In this document: one piece after another, positions 16,955 to 25,781 of the stretch | How the letters are laid out: every line of letters begins with the position of its first letter | How positions within the stretch are numbered: position 1 is the first letter of the stretch | Assembly: GCA_036652695.1 (NCBI GenBank) | Contig: JAVVVJ010000002.1 | Coordinates: 54,791 to 118,790, forward strand | DNA: 64,000 nt | From: Limiplasma sp036652695 | GTDB lineage: Bacteria; Bacillota; Clostridia; Christensenellales; Aristaeellaceae | Direction of reading: 5' to 3' | The notes under the pieces: generated by a model | The model's database searches: none | Seen by the model: only the letters and a program-made list of their open reading frames with translations | What the model was told of the DNA's origin: nothing | Made by a program: the position numbers and the translations under genes

Positions 16955-17422
16955 ATGAGCCAATGGGATAAATGGGATGTTCGCTTTATGAAAATGGCCT
17001 ACCTGATTTCGGAATGGACAAGCTGCTATGTGGAGGGCCGCAGCATAGGCGCTGTGATTGTCAAGGACAAACGCATCATGACGACGGGTTACAACGGCGC
17101 GCCCGCAGGGCTTAAAACCTGCAAGGAACGCGGCGAATGCATGCGCCGCAGGCTCAACATCGAATCCGGCACGCGCGCGGAGGTCTGCTATGCCATTCAC
17201 GCGGAGCAAAACGCCATTTTGCAGGCTGCGAAGCTTGGCATTTCCATTGATGGCGCGACGCTTTACTGCACGCATCAGCCTTGCTCAGTCTGCGCAAAGA
17301 TGATTGTGAATGTGGGCATCCGGCGCGTCATCTATCAGCAGGGCTATCCGGATCGCTTTTCGCTGGAAATCTTCGAGGAGGCGGGCGTGAGGCTGGAGCA
17401 GTTTGAGGAACCGGCGCTATAG
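16955..17422 (+). CDS. comEB: dCMP deaminase (ComEB family)
   Basis: 155 residues from ATG 16955 (GTG 16946 is possible). It is a zinc-dependent cytidine/deoxycytidylate deaminase: HAEQNAIL supplies the zinc-ligand histidine and catalytic glutamate, and THQPCSVCAKMIVN the two cysteine ligands. It deaminates dCMP to dUMP for thymidylate synthesis. The size and the N-terminal WDVRFMKMAYLIS match ComEB/dCMP deaminases. It is monocistronic with its own promoter and meets the DUF6062-like gene tail to tail with a 6-nt overlap. Confidence 0.9.
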   Translation: MSQWDKWDVRFMKMAYLISEWTSCYVEGRSIGAVIVKDKRIMTTGYNGAPAGLKTCKERGECMRRRLNIESGTRAEVCYAIHAEQNAILQAAKLGISIDGATLYCTHQPCSVCAKMIVNVGIRRVIYQQGYPDRFSLEIFEEAGVRLEQFEEPAL

Positions 17423-18175
17423 TGCCTGCCCTTGTTCCTTTTTGTCCTCGCCCACGCATTGCCCACGCAGATGATTGATGGTGCGCTCCAGCGCGTTTTT
17501 GCTGTTGCCCCAAGGCTTATCGTGATTGCGGTAATCGAATTTGAGGGTAAACCATTCCAAATCGTGCTCGTCCTGCGTCAGCGTGCGCTGCAACAGCGTC
17601 AGGAGCGAGGCCGCAAACGCTTGCTGCTTTTGCGCGCTTAGGTGCTCCTTGGCGGCTTGGAGCAGTGCGGCGGAGTGGGGGATGCATACGCCGTTGGAGC
17701 GTTCCCACCGCTCCCGGAAGGCCGTATCTGTTTTCCATAGGTGCAAAAAGGTGTAAACGTAGCGAGTCATATGCTCGTCCACCGCCTCACAAATTACACA
17801 GGTCTGCGTAAGCGCGTGAAGCTGCGCGATCAGCGCATCCGCGTTGTAGGCTTTTGGCGCGAACAGCCCGCGCCTTTGTTGAGCAGCGGGGGTCGAGCGT
17901 GCGATACGCTCCAGCTTTTGGAGCAGCTCCTTGCTGTGCGAATCCACCAGCAGCGCGTGTCCGAGCCTGTTTTGAAGCAAAAAAAGCTGATTGTGATGCT
18001 TGGCACAGATGCCCTTTTCATTCACACGGATGCGTGCATCCGGCTCCATCACGCTGCCGCCTAGGCTGCGCTCCACTTCCGCTGTTTCACATTTGTGATG
18101 GAGCGCACAAAGTGGACAGCCGCCATTTTGCTCCATGGCCTCCCACACGGGAATGGTTTCCAGATGATATTGCAT
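17417..18175 (-). CDS. DUF6062-like cysteine-rich protein
   Basis: 252 residues resembling the DUF6062 family of Clostridia. It carries paired cysteine motifs: CPLCALHHKC near residue 20, CAKHH near 58, and CVICEAVDEH near 125, with a later CIPHS. This looks like one or more metal-binding centres. The LFLLQNRLGHALLVDSHSKELL segment is typical. Function is unknown and no membrane segment or signal peptide is seen. GGAGGGCGAAT precedes the ATG. A possible -10 element TATACT lies about 20 nt upstream on the minus strand. Confidence 0.7.
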   Translation of the reverse strand: MQYHLETIPVWEAMEQNGGCPLCALHHKCETAEVERSLGGSVMEPDARIRVNEKGICAKHHNQLFLLQNRLGHALLVDSHSKELLQKLERIARSTPAAQQRRGLFAPKAYNADALIAQLHALTQTCVICEAVDEHMTRYVYTFLHLWKTDTAFRERWERSNGVCIPHSAALLQAAKEHLSAQKQQAFAASLLTLLQRTLTQDEHDLEWFTLKFDYRNHDKPWGNSKNALERTINHLRGQCVGEDKKEQGQAL

Positions 18176-18296
18176 ATTCGCCCTCCGTCCAGTATAATAG
18201 CATTATTGCTCATGGTAGCAGAACCGCGTTCAAAGCGCAACCGTTCATATCCCTTTTTGCATCGGCATATGGTTTGATATGCGGGAGGGGATTGAG

Positions 18297-19127
18297 ATGG
18301 ACAAGAACACGCGTATATACCCCAAGGAGCGCGCTTGGGGAAAATTGGTCAGCTACCTGTTGTTGTTTTTATCCGCAGTGGTGATTTTATCCGGTCTGCT
18401 GTGGCAGGGTGGCGGCGAGGTGCTTGAGATACAAGTAACGCCTACCCAAACCCCGATTCCCACGGATGCGGCCTTCGATGAAACGCCGGACAGCCGGGAG
18501 ATCGCGTTGCCTTCCTCCACTTGGTACGCGTTGCAGCTTGGCGCTTTTGAAACCGAACGGGCTGCAAAGGAGCTTGCCGATCAGTTTATCAGCAGGGGAG
18601 CGGCGGGCTACGTATGGCATGATGGGCGCTACCGCACGCTCGCGGCGGTTTACCCCACACGGGAGGATGCGCAGGCCGTGCGCAGGCAGTTAAGCGAGCA
18701 GCATACGGTGGAAACCTATCTTTATCAGATTGATCTATCCGCACTTCGCGTGCGCATGAGCGGGGCAAAGGGTCAGTTGGATATTTTGCAGGCCGCTTTC
18801 CTGCACGCAAATGATCTGGTGACGCGGTTGCAGACGCTGGGCGTATCGCTTGATCGGCGTGAAATGAGCAATGCCGAGGCCGTTGAGGTGCTGCAAAGCC
18901 TACGCGCGCAGACCGAAACGGTAACGCTGCGCCTCATGCAGCGCTTCCCTACGCCAAGGCATCAGACGGTGCAGGGCTTAACGGACTGCTTTGAGGCGTA
19001 TGCGGCATTTTGCAACGGGCTAAGCGCGGAGGAAAGCGCCGTTGCGCTTGCAATGCTTGTCAAGCAGCAAACCCTGAACGCGCTGAACCTTTTGAAGACC
19101 GTATACGATGGAATTGGAAATACATAG
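18297..19127 (+). CDS. Membrane-anchored SPOR-domain protein
   Basis: 276 residues: a short cytoplasmic N terminus, one membrane segment (LVSYLLLFLSAVVILSGLL, about 17-35), a Thr/Pro-rich linker, and a SPOR domain at about 75-140 (WYALQLGAFETERAAKELADQF ... YRTLAAVYPTREDAQAV). The remaining 130 residues are helical. SPOR domains bind denuded glycan strands at division or sporulation septa. ATG 18297 is chosen because GGGAGGGG is 6 nt upstream. It is 13 nt before the DRTGG gene and so may be the first gene of the hydrogenase-like operon, although its function looks unrelated. Confidence 0.78.
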   Translation: MDKNTRIYPKERAWGKLVSYLLLFLSAVVILSGLLWQGGGEVLEIQVTPTQTPIPTDAAFDETPDSREIALPSSTWYALQLGAFETERAAKELADQFISRGAAGYVWHDGRYRTLAAVYPTREDAQAVRRQLSEQHTVETYLYQIDLSALRVRMSGAKGQLDILQAAFLHANDLVTRLQTLGVSLDRREMSNAEAVEVLQSLRAQTETVTLRLMQRFPTPRHQTVQGLTDCFEAYAAFCNGLSAEESAVALAMLVKQQTLNALNLLKTVYDGIGNT

Positions 19128-19140
19128 GAGGTTGATCCTT

Positions 19141-19503
19141 GTGATCATTCAGGAGATAATCCCGATTTTGGACGCAAAGGTGCTCTGCGGAAACGATGAC
19201 ATGCTCAATCAGGAAGTATGCTCCGCCTGCGGAAGCGATCTCATGAGCGATGTGCTTGCCTTTGTGAAGGATAAGAGCGTGCTCATCACCGGACTTACCA
19301 ATGTACACGTGATGCGTACAGCGGAAATGCTGGATATTCATTGCATCATCTTCGCGCGCGGCAAAATTCCCACCGATGATATTCTGGATGAGGCTCGCGA
19401 GCTTGGCATTGTCGTACTGGCCACCGAGCATACCAGCTATACCACCTGCGGCCTTCTCTATGAGGCTGGCATCCGAGGTACGAATGAGCGGAGCGGGCAT
19501 TGA
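19141..19503 (+). CDS. DRTGG domain protein (first copy)
   Basis: 120 residues from GTG 19141, with AGGAGG 9 nt upstream. It is a single DRTGG domain: SVLITGLTNVHVMRTAEML, then IIFARGKIPTDDILDEARELGIVVLATEHTSYTTCGLL. DRTGG domains are found in regulatory and CBS-associated proteins and probably bind a small ligand or act in protein contacts; the ligand is unknown. It starts a five-gene set with the GHKL ATPase, FeFe-hydrogenase-like protein, second DRTGG protein and PHP protein. Confidence 0.82.
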   Translation: MIIQEIIPILDAKVLCGNDDMLNQEVCSACGSDLMSDVLAFVKDKSVLITGLTNVHVMRTAEMLDIHCIIFARGKIPTDDILDEARELGIVVLATEHTSYTTCGLLYEAGIRGTNERSGH

Positions 19504-19528
19504 GCGCTTCAGAGAGGGTTAATCCACC

Positions 19529-19957
19529 ATGCAGGGAAATCATTTGATTGATACCTATGATGTACACGCCGGGGAGTTTCAAACGGCTGGCGATGCTTCC
19601 GCCACCATTAAGCGCAAGCTCAAGCAGCTTGGCGTGGACAGCAATATTCTGCGCCGCATTGCTGTTGCCAGCTATGAGGCGGAGCTAAACCTGATCATTC
19701 ACAGCCACGGCGGCCAGCTAACCTTGGAAATGACCCCTGAGGAGATCCATCTGATCTCCGCGGATGTGGGGCCAGGCATTGCCGATATCAAAAAGGCTCT
19801 ACTGGAGGGCTTTTCCACCGCTAGCGAGGAAGCGCGCGACCTCGGCTTTGGCGCAGGCATGGGTCTGCCCAATATGAAGCGCAATGCGGATCAGTTTGGG
19901 ATTACCAGCGAGCTCGGCAAGGGCACGCGAATACAGATGGGGTTCAGGCTGAAATGA
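19529..19957 (+). CDS. GHKL-fold ATP-binding protein (anti-sigma-factor/RsbW-like)
   Basis: 142 residues, only the ATPase domain. The N-box is ASYEAELN (a Mg-binding asparagine), the G1 box is DVGPGI and the G2 box is GFGAGMGL. There is no dimerisation/histidine domain, so it is like SpoIIAB/RsbW serine kinases rather than a full sensor histidine kinase. Its immediate position before the FeFe-hydrogenase-like gene suggests it passes on a redox signal, perhaps by phosphorylating one of the DRTGG proteins (inference). Confidence 0.82.
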   Translation: MQGNHLIDTYDVHAGEFQTAGDASATIKRKLKQLGVDSNILRRIAVASYEAELNLIIHSHGGQLTLEMTPEEIHLISADVGPGIADIKKALLEGFSTASEEARDLGFGAGMGLPNMKRNADQFGITSELGKGTRIQMGFRLK

Positions 19958-20006
19958 CACTCAGTTTCAATAACCGCCTGAACGCTTTCCTTGGGAGGCG
20001 TTTCTG

Positions 20007-21311
20007 ATGAACGAGAGAAGATACCATTCCGTGCGGCTAGACAAGGATAAATGCAAAGGGTGTACAAACTGCCTTAAGCGCTGCCCTACGGAGGCCATTC
20101 GCGTGCGCGGTGGGCGCGCGCATATCATTGACGAGCGCTGTATCGATTGCGGCGAGTGCATTCGCGTATGTGATTACCACGCAAAATACGCCCAGACCGA
20201 TCCGCTTGCAAGCATCAATCAGTTCAAGTATAAAATCGCGCTCCCCGCACCCTCGCTCTATGGGCAGTTTAAGCATTTGGTCAGCCCCTCGCAGGTGCTG
20301 GAGGGGTTGTTAAAAATGGGCTTTGACGATGTGTTTGAGGTAGCCGAGGGCGCGGATATTGTAACCCGGGCGATCCGCGAGCGCATGCGAAATATGACAA
20401 GGGATCAATATCCCGTTATTTCCTCCGCGTGCCCGGCCATTGTGCGGCTGATTCGCGTGCGCTTTCCGGAGCTGATCCCGCACATCGTGGATGTGCGCCA
20501 GCCCATGGAGGTGGCGGCGATGGTTGCCAAGCGCGAGTTCTGCAAAAAGAACGATGTGCCGCAGGAGGAGGTCGGATGCTTTTTTATTACGCCCTGCGCC
20601 GCCAAGATGACGGCGATCCGAAGCCCCATCGGCCATGAAACCTCCGCCGTTGACGGCGCGATTTCAATGCTGGAAATCTATGGCCTGCTGGCCAGCCATA
20701 TCAAGAATTACACGGTGGATACAAAGCTCGCGCGCGCTACCTCCTATGGCGTAGGCTGGGCAAACAGCGGAGGCGAGACAAGGGCCGTTTGCCCGGAGCA
20801 CAGCATGGCGGTGGATGGCATTGAAAACGTCATTCGCGTGCTGGAGGAAATTGAAAACAACAAGCTTCAGGATTTGATGTTCTTTGAGGGCGCGGCCTGT
20901 ACAGGCGGCTGCGTGGGCGGCCCATTGACGTTTGAAAACAGCTATGTGGCGCGCGGCGCGGTACGCACGCTCATGCGCGGCTGTGATATTACTCATCCGG
21001 ACGACCGGATACAGGCCTCGTACCTTACCAAATACAAGCTCTATACGGATCGGCAGATTTCGCCCAACAGCGTAATGCGCTTGGATGATGATATTGTGGA
21101 GGCCATGCGCAAGATGGAGCAGATGGAAGTCATTGTGCGAAGCCTTCCGGGCTATGACTGCGGCAGCTGCGGCAGCCCCACCTGCCGCACCTTTGCGGAG
21201 GATATCGTTCGCGGCTACTGCAATAAGATGGATTGTATCCATATTTTGAAGGATCAGCTCAAGATCATGGCGCAGAAGATGGTTGAGCTTGCAAAAACCA
21301 CGAGGGAGTAG
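20007..21311 (+). CDS. FeFe-hydrogenase-like protein, putative sensory type
   Basis: 434 residues. Two 4Fe-4S motifs lie at the N terminus (CKGCTNCLKRCP, CIDCGECIRVC), then the hydrogenase H-domain, then a C-terminal 4Fe-4S domain (CGSCGSPTC...C). The four expected H-cluster cysteines are present: C142 in SSACP, C197 in TPCAAK, C298 and C302 in AACTGGC. The proton-relay cysteine of catalytic enzymes (TSCCP) is alanine (A141), and the L2 motif PCxxKxxE lacks its glutamate. These changes are those described for group D putative sensory hydrogenases such as TamHydS. The neighbours are signalling proteins, not electron-transfer subunits. No hydEFG maturases are in the window. Confidence 0.87.
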   Translation: MNERRYHSVRLDKDKCKGCTNCLKRCPTEAIRVRGGRAHIIDERCIDCGECIRVCDYHAKYAQTDPLASINQFKYKIALPAPSLYGQFKHLVSPSQVLEGLLKMGFDDVFEVAEGADIVTRAIRERMRNMTRDQYPVISSACPAIVRLIRVRFPELIPHIVDVRQPMEVAAMVAKREFCKKNDVPQEEVGCFFITPCAAKMTAIRSPIGHETSAVDGAISMLEIYGLLASHIKNYTVDTKLARATSYGVGWANSGGETRAVCPEHSMAVDGIENVIRVLEEIENNKLQDLMFFEGAACTGGCVGGPLTFENSYVARGAVRTLMRGCDITHPDDRIQASYLTKYKLYTDRQISPNSVMRLDDDIVEAMRKMEQMEVIVRSLPGYDCGSCGSPTCRTFAEDIVRGYCNKMDCIHILKDQLKIMAQKMVELAKTTRE

Positions 21312-21318
21312 TGAAAGC

Positions 21319-21663
21319 ATGATGAAGGTATCGGAGCTTGAGGCATTGCTTGGCGCAAAACGCCTCACGGAGGGCGCGGATTTGGAAATCACCTGCGGGT
21401 ATGCCTGCGATCTTTTAAGCTGGGTGCTGGCACACGGCAGGCAAGGCATGGCTTGGTGTACCGTGCAGACGCATGTCAACGTGATTGCCGTGGCGGTGCT
21501 GATGGAAATGGCCTGCGTGATCTTGGTGGAGGGTGTGCAGCCGGAGGAATCCACCCTGAAAAAGGCACGTGAAGAAAGCCTGCCGATTTTGTGTACGGAA
21601 AAGACATCCTATGAGGTTTGCGGCCTGATGGCGAATGCGGGTGTGCTGCCGCCGCTAGAATAA
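21319..21663 (+). CDS. DRTGG domain protein (second copy)
   Basis: 114 residues resembling the first DRTGG protein: YACDLLSWVLAHG, VNVIAVAVLMEM, then LKKAREESLPILCTEKTSYEVCGLMANAGV, where the last stretch parallels ATEHTSYTTCGLLYEAG of the first copy. It may pair with the first copy as a heterodimer (inference). Two in-frame ATGs, 21319 and 21322, are possible. It starts 7 nt after the hydrogenase-like gene and ends 1 nt before the PHP gene. Confidence 0.8.
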   Translation: MMKVSELEALLGAKRLTEGADLEITCGYACDLLSWVLAHGRQGMAWCTVQTHVNVIAVAVLMEMACVILVEGVQPEESTLKKAREESLPILCTEKTSYEVCGLMANAGVLPPLE

Positions 21664-21664
21664 T

Positions 21665-22378
21665 ATGCAAGCCTACTGTGATCTTCATCTACACAGCTGC
21701 CTTTCACCCTGCGGCGATGACGAGATGACGCCGTGGAACATGGTGGGCATGGCAGCTGTGAACGGCCTTCAAGTGATCGCTATTACGGATCACAACTGTG
21801 CGCTCAACGCGCCAGATGCGCTTGCTGCCGGTGCGCAATACGGTGTGCAGGTGATTCCCGGTATGGAGATAACCAGCCGGGAGGAAGTGCATATGCTGGC
21901 CTATTTTCCCACGCTTACGGACGCGATGGCCGCGAGCGAGGCGCTTTATGCGCATCTACCCGAGGTACACAACAATCCGCAGCTCTTTGGCAACCAGCTC
22001 ATCATGCGTGACGGGGATACCCCGAGCGGAACGGTGGAAAAGCTGCTCATTGCCGCAACCGATCTTACGGTGGATGAGGTCTGCGCGTTTGTGAAGGCGT
22101 ACCATGGCATTCCCATACCCGCGCATATCAACCGTGGCAATAACGGCATGATCGGCGCGCTGGGTCTGATGCCCTTTTTGCCCGAATACCCCATCGTGGA
22201 GGTATATGCGGGTGTGGCTTGCCCACCGTATGCGACCAAGGGACGCTTTCAGCTCCATTCCAGCGATGCGCACCGCTTGGAGGATATGCAAGGGCGTGTT
22301 TTTGCGTTGGAGGTAAAGGAACCAACGGCGGAGCAGGTCTTTGCGCTCCTTAAAAGCAAATGTGACGCCACTGCATAG
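21665..22378 (+). CDS. PHP-domain phosphoesterase
   Basis: 237 residues of the PHP metal-dependent phosphoesterase family. Metal-binding motifs are CDLHLHSCLSPCGDD at the N terminus, ITDHN near residue 40, PGMEITSREEVHML, AHINR, and SSDAHRLEDM near the C terminus. The substrate is not predictable; relatives hydrolyse histidinol phosphate, nucleotides or oligonucleotides. Only 1 nt separates it from the second DRTGG gene. It closes the putative redox-sensing operon and could be its output enzyme. Confidence 0.85.
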   Translation: MQAYCDLHLHSCLSPCGDDEMTPWNMVGMAAVNGLQVIAITDHNCALNAPDALAAGAQYGVQVIPGMEITSREEVHMLAYFPTLTDAMAASEALYAHLPEVHNNPQLFGNQLIMRDGDTPSGTVEKLLIAATDLTVDEVCAFVKAYHGIPIPAHINRGNNGMIGALGLMPFLPEYPIVEVYAGVACPPYATKGRFQLHSSDAHRLEDMQGRVFALEVKEPTAEQVFALLKSKCDATA

Positions 22379-22620
22379 CTACAGACGCAACGCCCCCTCC
22401 GTTGGTGAAAGAAAAACAAGCAAGAACCCGCATGTCATATTTGTGTGCTTTTTTCACATTTCCCACTTTCTTTTTGCTTCGGTTTCTGATACAATATAAA
22501 TTGAGTGATATGTGGTTCATATGCGTCATGCGTCGTTTTTGGGAGAATTGTCATTAACGTAGAAATAACTTCGATCAAACGCTTGATGCTAAAATATTAT
22601 GAAGAACAAGGGGGATTCAT
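22379..22620 (+). promoter_or_regulatory. EF-G upstream region, probable promoter
   Basis: This AT-richer stretch has no gene. A -10-like TACAATATAAAT lies at about 22491-22502 without a convincing -35. A strong ribosome binding site (AAGGGGGATTCAT) precedes the ATG at 22621. Confidence 0.35.
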
Positions 22621-24705
22621 ATGGCTAGCTATGAAACCAAGAATATCCGAAACGTTGCTCTCATGGGACATGGCAGCGAGGGCAAAACCACGCTGATGGA
22701 GGCGCTGCTCTTCGCTGCCGGAGTTACCGATCGCCAAGGCCGGGTTGAGGACGGGAACACCATTACCGACTTCGAAGCCGAGGAAATCAGAAGAAAAATT
22801 TCCATTAGCGCCGCCATCGCGCCAATCGACTGGAATCAGAAGATGATTAACGTCATCGATGTGCCCGGCTACTTTGATTTTATCGGCGAGATGATGGGAC
22901 CCCTGCGCGTGGTTGAAACCGCCGCCATTCTGGTGAGCGCCGTAAGCGGCATCGCCGTGGGTACGGAAAAAGCATGGCACTTTGCCTCAAAGAACAATGT
23001 GGGCAAGATGTTCATCGTCAATCAAATGGATCGCGACCATGCAAACTTTATGAAGGTGGAAGCGGCGCTTCGCGAACAGTTTGGCAACAGCGTTGTTCCT
23101 ATCATGCTGCCGCTTGGCAATGGCGCTGAATTCCGTGGCGTAGTCAACGTGCTTGAAAACAAGGCCTACGAGCGCATCAATAAGGGCAACCCCAAGGAAG
23201 TGCCCGTACCCGCCGATATGGCTGATGATATCGCGATTGCGCTCGAGCAGATCACCGAGGCGGCCGCCATGTCCGATGACGAGCTGACCATGAAGTATTT
23301 GGAAGAGGGCACACTCACACAGGAGGAAATTCTGGAGGGCTTTAAAACGGGTATGTTCACCGGTCAGATTGCGCCCGTTGTGCCTTGCTCTGCGCTCACC
23401 GGCATTGGCGTGGCAAAGCTGCTGGATGTCATGGCGGATTTCCTACCATCGCCAAAGCGCGCTGTCTATCAAGGCATTAACCCCAAAACGCAAGCTCAGG
23501 AAACCCGCGCCTGCAAGAGCACGGAGCCTTTCAGCGCTTTTGTATACAAAACGATTGCCGACCCGTTTGTGGGCAAGCTTTCGCTGTTCAAGGTGATGAG
23601 CGGCACGCTCAACGGCAACGGCAGCGTCTATAACGTCAATCAGGATAAACCCGAGAAGAGCGCGGGCATCTATGTGCTGCGCGGCAAAAAGCAGATTACC
23701 ACCCAGCAATTGAGCGCAGGCGACATGGGCGCGCTGAGCAAGCTACAGTTCACCAATACGGGCGATACCCTGTGCGACCTTGCAAGCCCCATCCAGTATC
23801 CGCCCATTGAGTATCCCGCCCCCTGCATCAGCAAAGCCGTCTTTGCCAGCAAGCAGGGTGAAGAAGATAAGGTCTTCAGCGGTTTGGCTCGCCTCATGGA
23901 GGAAGATCCCTCCATCAAGATTGAGAAAAATGCCGAGACGGGCGAAACGCTGATCTCCGGTCAGGGCGAATTGCATCTGGATGTGATCCGCGCGAAGCTC
24001 GCCAACAAGTTTGGTGCGCAGGCCAACTTGCAGGATCCGCGCATCCCGTACCGCGAGACGATCAAAAAGACCGTCAAGGTGCAGGGTCGCCACAAGAAAC
24101 AGTCCGGTGGACACGGTCAGTTTGGCGATGTGTGGATCGAATTTTCGCCTGTGCATGATACGGGCGTTGTGTTCGAATTTGAAGACGCGGTTGTTGGCGG
24201 CGTGGTTCCTCGCAACTTTATTCCCTCGGTGGAAAAGGGTTTGCGCGAAAATATCGGGCGCGGCGTTTTGGCTGGCTATCCGATGGTAGGCTTGCACGCA
24301 AAGCTGTACGACGGCAGCTATCACCCTGTGGATTCCTCGGAAATGGCGTTTAAGACCGCCGCGCGCATCGCATACAAGAAGGGCTGCTTAGAGGCTGGCC
24401 CCACGCTGCTTGAGCCAATCATGCACGTGGAGGTTTTTGTACCCGATGAATACATGGGCGATATCATGGGCGATATGAACAAGCGCCGCGGTCGCATTAT
24501 GGGCATGAATCAAGTGGATGGCATGCAGCAGCTGTCAGCCGAGGCTCCCATGGCGGAAATGTTCAAGTACGCCACGGAGCTGCGCTCGATGACGCAGGCG
24601 CGCGGTTCCTTCTCCATGACCTTTGAACGCTATGAGGAGGCTCCGCCTCTTGTGGCGCAAAAGATCATCGATGGCGCGAAGAAGGACGAGGACGAAGAGG
24701 AATAA
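22621..24705 (+). CDS. EF-G-like translational GTPase (EF-G2 type)
   Basis: 694 residues with full EF-G domain layout. The GTPase motifs are altered from canonical EF-G: G1 is GHGSEGKTT instead of AHIDAGKTT, G3 is DVPGYFDF instead of DTPGHVDF, and G4 is NQMDRDH rather than NKMD. The G3 change replaces the catalytic histidine with tyrosine. This pattern is that of the EF-G-like paralogue group (EF-G2), which may act in recycling, stress or another ribosome step. Domain IV (RHKKQSGGHGQFGDVWIEF) and domain V are intact. No rpsL/rpsG/tuf neighbours are present, unlike the main fusA locus. Confidence 0.88.
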   Translation: MASYETKNIRNVALMGHGSEGKTTLMEALLFAAGVTDRQGRVEDGNTITDFEAEEIRRKISISAAIAPIDWNQKMINVIDVPGYFDFIGEMMGPLRVVETAAILVSAVSGIAVGTEKAWHFASKNNVGKMFIVNQMDRDHANFMKVEAALREQFGNSVVPIMLPLGNGAEFRGVVNVLENKAYERINKGNPKEVPVPADMADDIAIALEQITEAAAMSDDELTMKYLEEGTLTQEEILEGFKTGMFTGQIAPVVPCSALTGIGVAKLLDVMADFLPSPKRAVYQGINPKTQAQETRACKSTEPFSAFVYKTIADPFVGKLSLFKVMSGTLNGNGSVYNVNQDKPEKSAGIYVLRGKKQITTQQLSAGDMGALSKLQFTNTGDTLCDLASPIQYPPIEYPAPCISKAVFASKQGEEDKVFSGLARLMEEDPSIKIEKNAETGETLISGQGELHLDVIRAKLANKFGAQANLQDPRIPYRETIKKTVKVQGRHKKQSGGHGQFGDVWIEFSPVHDTGVVFEFEDAVVGGVVPRNFIPSVEKGLRENIGRGVLAGYPMVGLHAKLYDGSYHPVDSSEMAFKTAARIAYKKGCLEAGPTLLEPIMHVEVFVPDEYMGDIMGDMNKRRGRIMGMNQVDGMQQLSAEAPMAEMFKYATELRSMTQARGSFSMTFERYEEAPPLVAQKIIDGAKKDEDEEE

Positions 24706-24736
24706 GCCAATTTCAAAAACCCTTCGGGGGGTTGTT

Positions 24737-24796
24737 GCACGGCACGCAATCAGCATGCGGGGAGGGGAATTTCCTCCCCCGCATCCGCGGCCGTGC
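24737..24796. other. Nested hairpin between EF-G and the PfkB kinase
   Basis: An outer stem GCACGGC/GCCGTGC (24737-24743 with 24790-24796) encloses an 11-bp inner stem ATGCGGGGAGG with its complement at 24773-24784 (one bulged C). There is no U-run on either side, so it is not a classical terminator. It may be a processing or attenuation element. Confidence 0.45.
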
Positions 24797-24857
24797 GACA
24801 GCCTCTCGTTATGCTTAATTTTAAGCCGCGCGTACAGCGGCTCAAGGAGCGAACCGT

Positions 24858-25781
24858 ATGATCACAACGGTCTGCATGAATCCCACCTTCGATAAGACGG
24901 CAAGCATTTCCAGCCTGAAAATCGGCGAGGTCAACCGGCTCAAGGATGTGCGCGTGGATATTGGCGGCAAGGGAATCAACGTCGCCATCACGCTAAAGCG
25001 CCTCGGGGTGGATGTCGTGTGCGTGGGCTGCCTTGGCGAAACGGATGAGACGAATTTTACGCATCTGATTGCAAAGGAAAACGTACCCTTTGGCTATCTG
25101 CTGGTGCCGGGGGATGTGCGCACGAACTTAAAGCTACTGGATGAGACACAAAAGACCGTTACCGAGTTTAACGAGCCAGGCTTTGCGCTGGATAGCTCCC
25201 AGCAGGAAGAATTTCTAACGTTGCTTTCCCAAACGGCGGCGCAGAGCAGCTATGTGGTTTTGAGTGGCAGGCTGCCCATGAACTGCCCGGATACCATGTA
25301 TCAGCGCTGCATGCAGACCTTAAGCGGAAAAAAATGCGTGCTGGATTCCGCAGGTGCTCCGCTGCTGAACGCCATTAAAGAAAAGCCGTTTTTGGTAAAG
25401 CCCAACCTACCTGAAATGGAAGCGATCATGAAAAAGGAGCTGCGCACGCTGCGCGCCGTGCGGGACGCGGCTCTTTTGCTGGTGGATTACGGCGCGCAAA
25501 ACGTGATTGTCTCTATGGGAAAATATGGTGCGGTGCTCGTAAGCGGCACATCCACGCTTTTTGCGCCTGCCTTGCAGGTGGAAGCGCGTTCCACTGTCGG
25601 CGCAGGCGACGCGATGATCGGAGGCGTGCTGATGGGGCTTGAACGCGGCGAAACGCTACAGGAAAGTTTTCGCTACGGCGTTGCGGCGGGTGCGGCGAGC
25701 GTGATGACGGACGGCACGCAGTTATTGCGCAAAAGGGACTTTGCAGAGCTGATCGGCAAGGTAACCGTACAGGAAGTATGA
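24858..25781 (+). CDS. PfkB-family sugar kinase, 1-phosphofructokinase type
   Basis: 307 residues. The N terminus ITTVCMNPTFDKT, the GGKGINVA motif near residue 37, and the C-terminal TVGAGDAMIGGVLMG (catalytic aspartate) define the PfkB family. The closest type is 1-phosphofructokinase/tagatose-6-phosphate kinase (FruK/LacC). No fructose PTS or tagatose genes are adjacent, so the physiological substrate is open. AAGGAG lies 9 nt before the ATG. Its stop codon overlaps the start of the GNAT gene (ATGA). Confidence 0.85.
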   Translation: MITTVCMNPTFDKTASISSLKIGEVNRLKDVRVDIGGKGINVAITLKRLGVDVVCVGCLGETDETNFTHLIAKENVPFGYLLVPGDVRTNLKLLDETQKTVTEFNEPGFALDSSQQEEFLTLLSQTAAQSSYVVLSGRLPMNCPDTMYQRCMQTLSGKKCVLDSAGAPLLNAIKEKPFLVKPNLPEMEAIMKKELRTLRAVRDAALLLVDYGAQNVIVSMGKYGAVLVSGTSTLFAPALQVEARSTVGAGDAMIGGVLMGLERGETLQESFRYGVAAGAASVMTDGTQLLRKRDFAELIGKVTVQEV

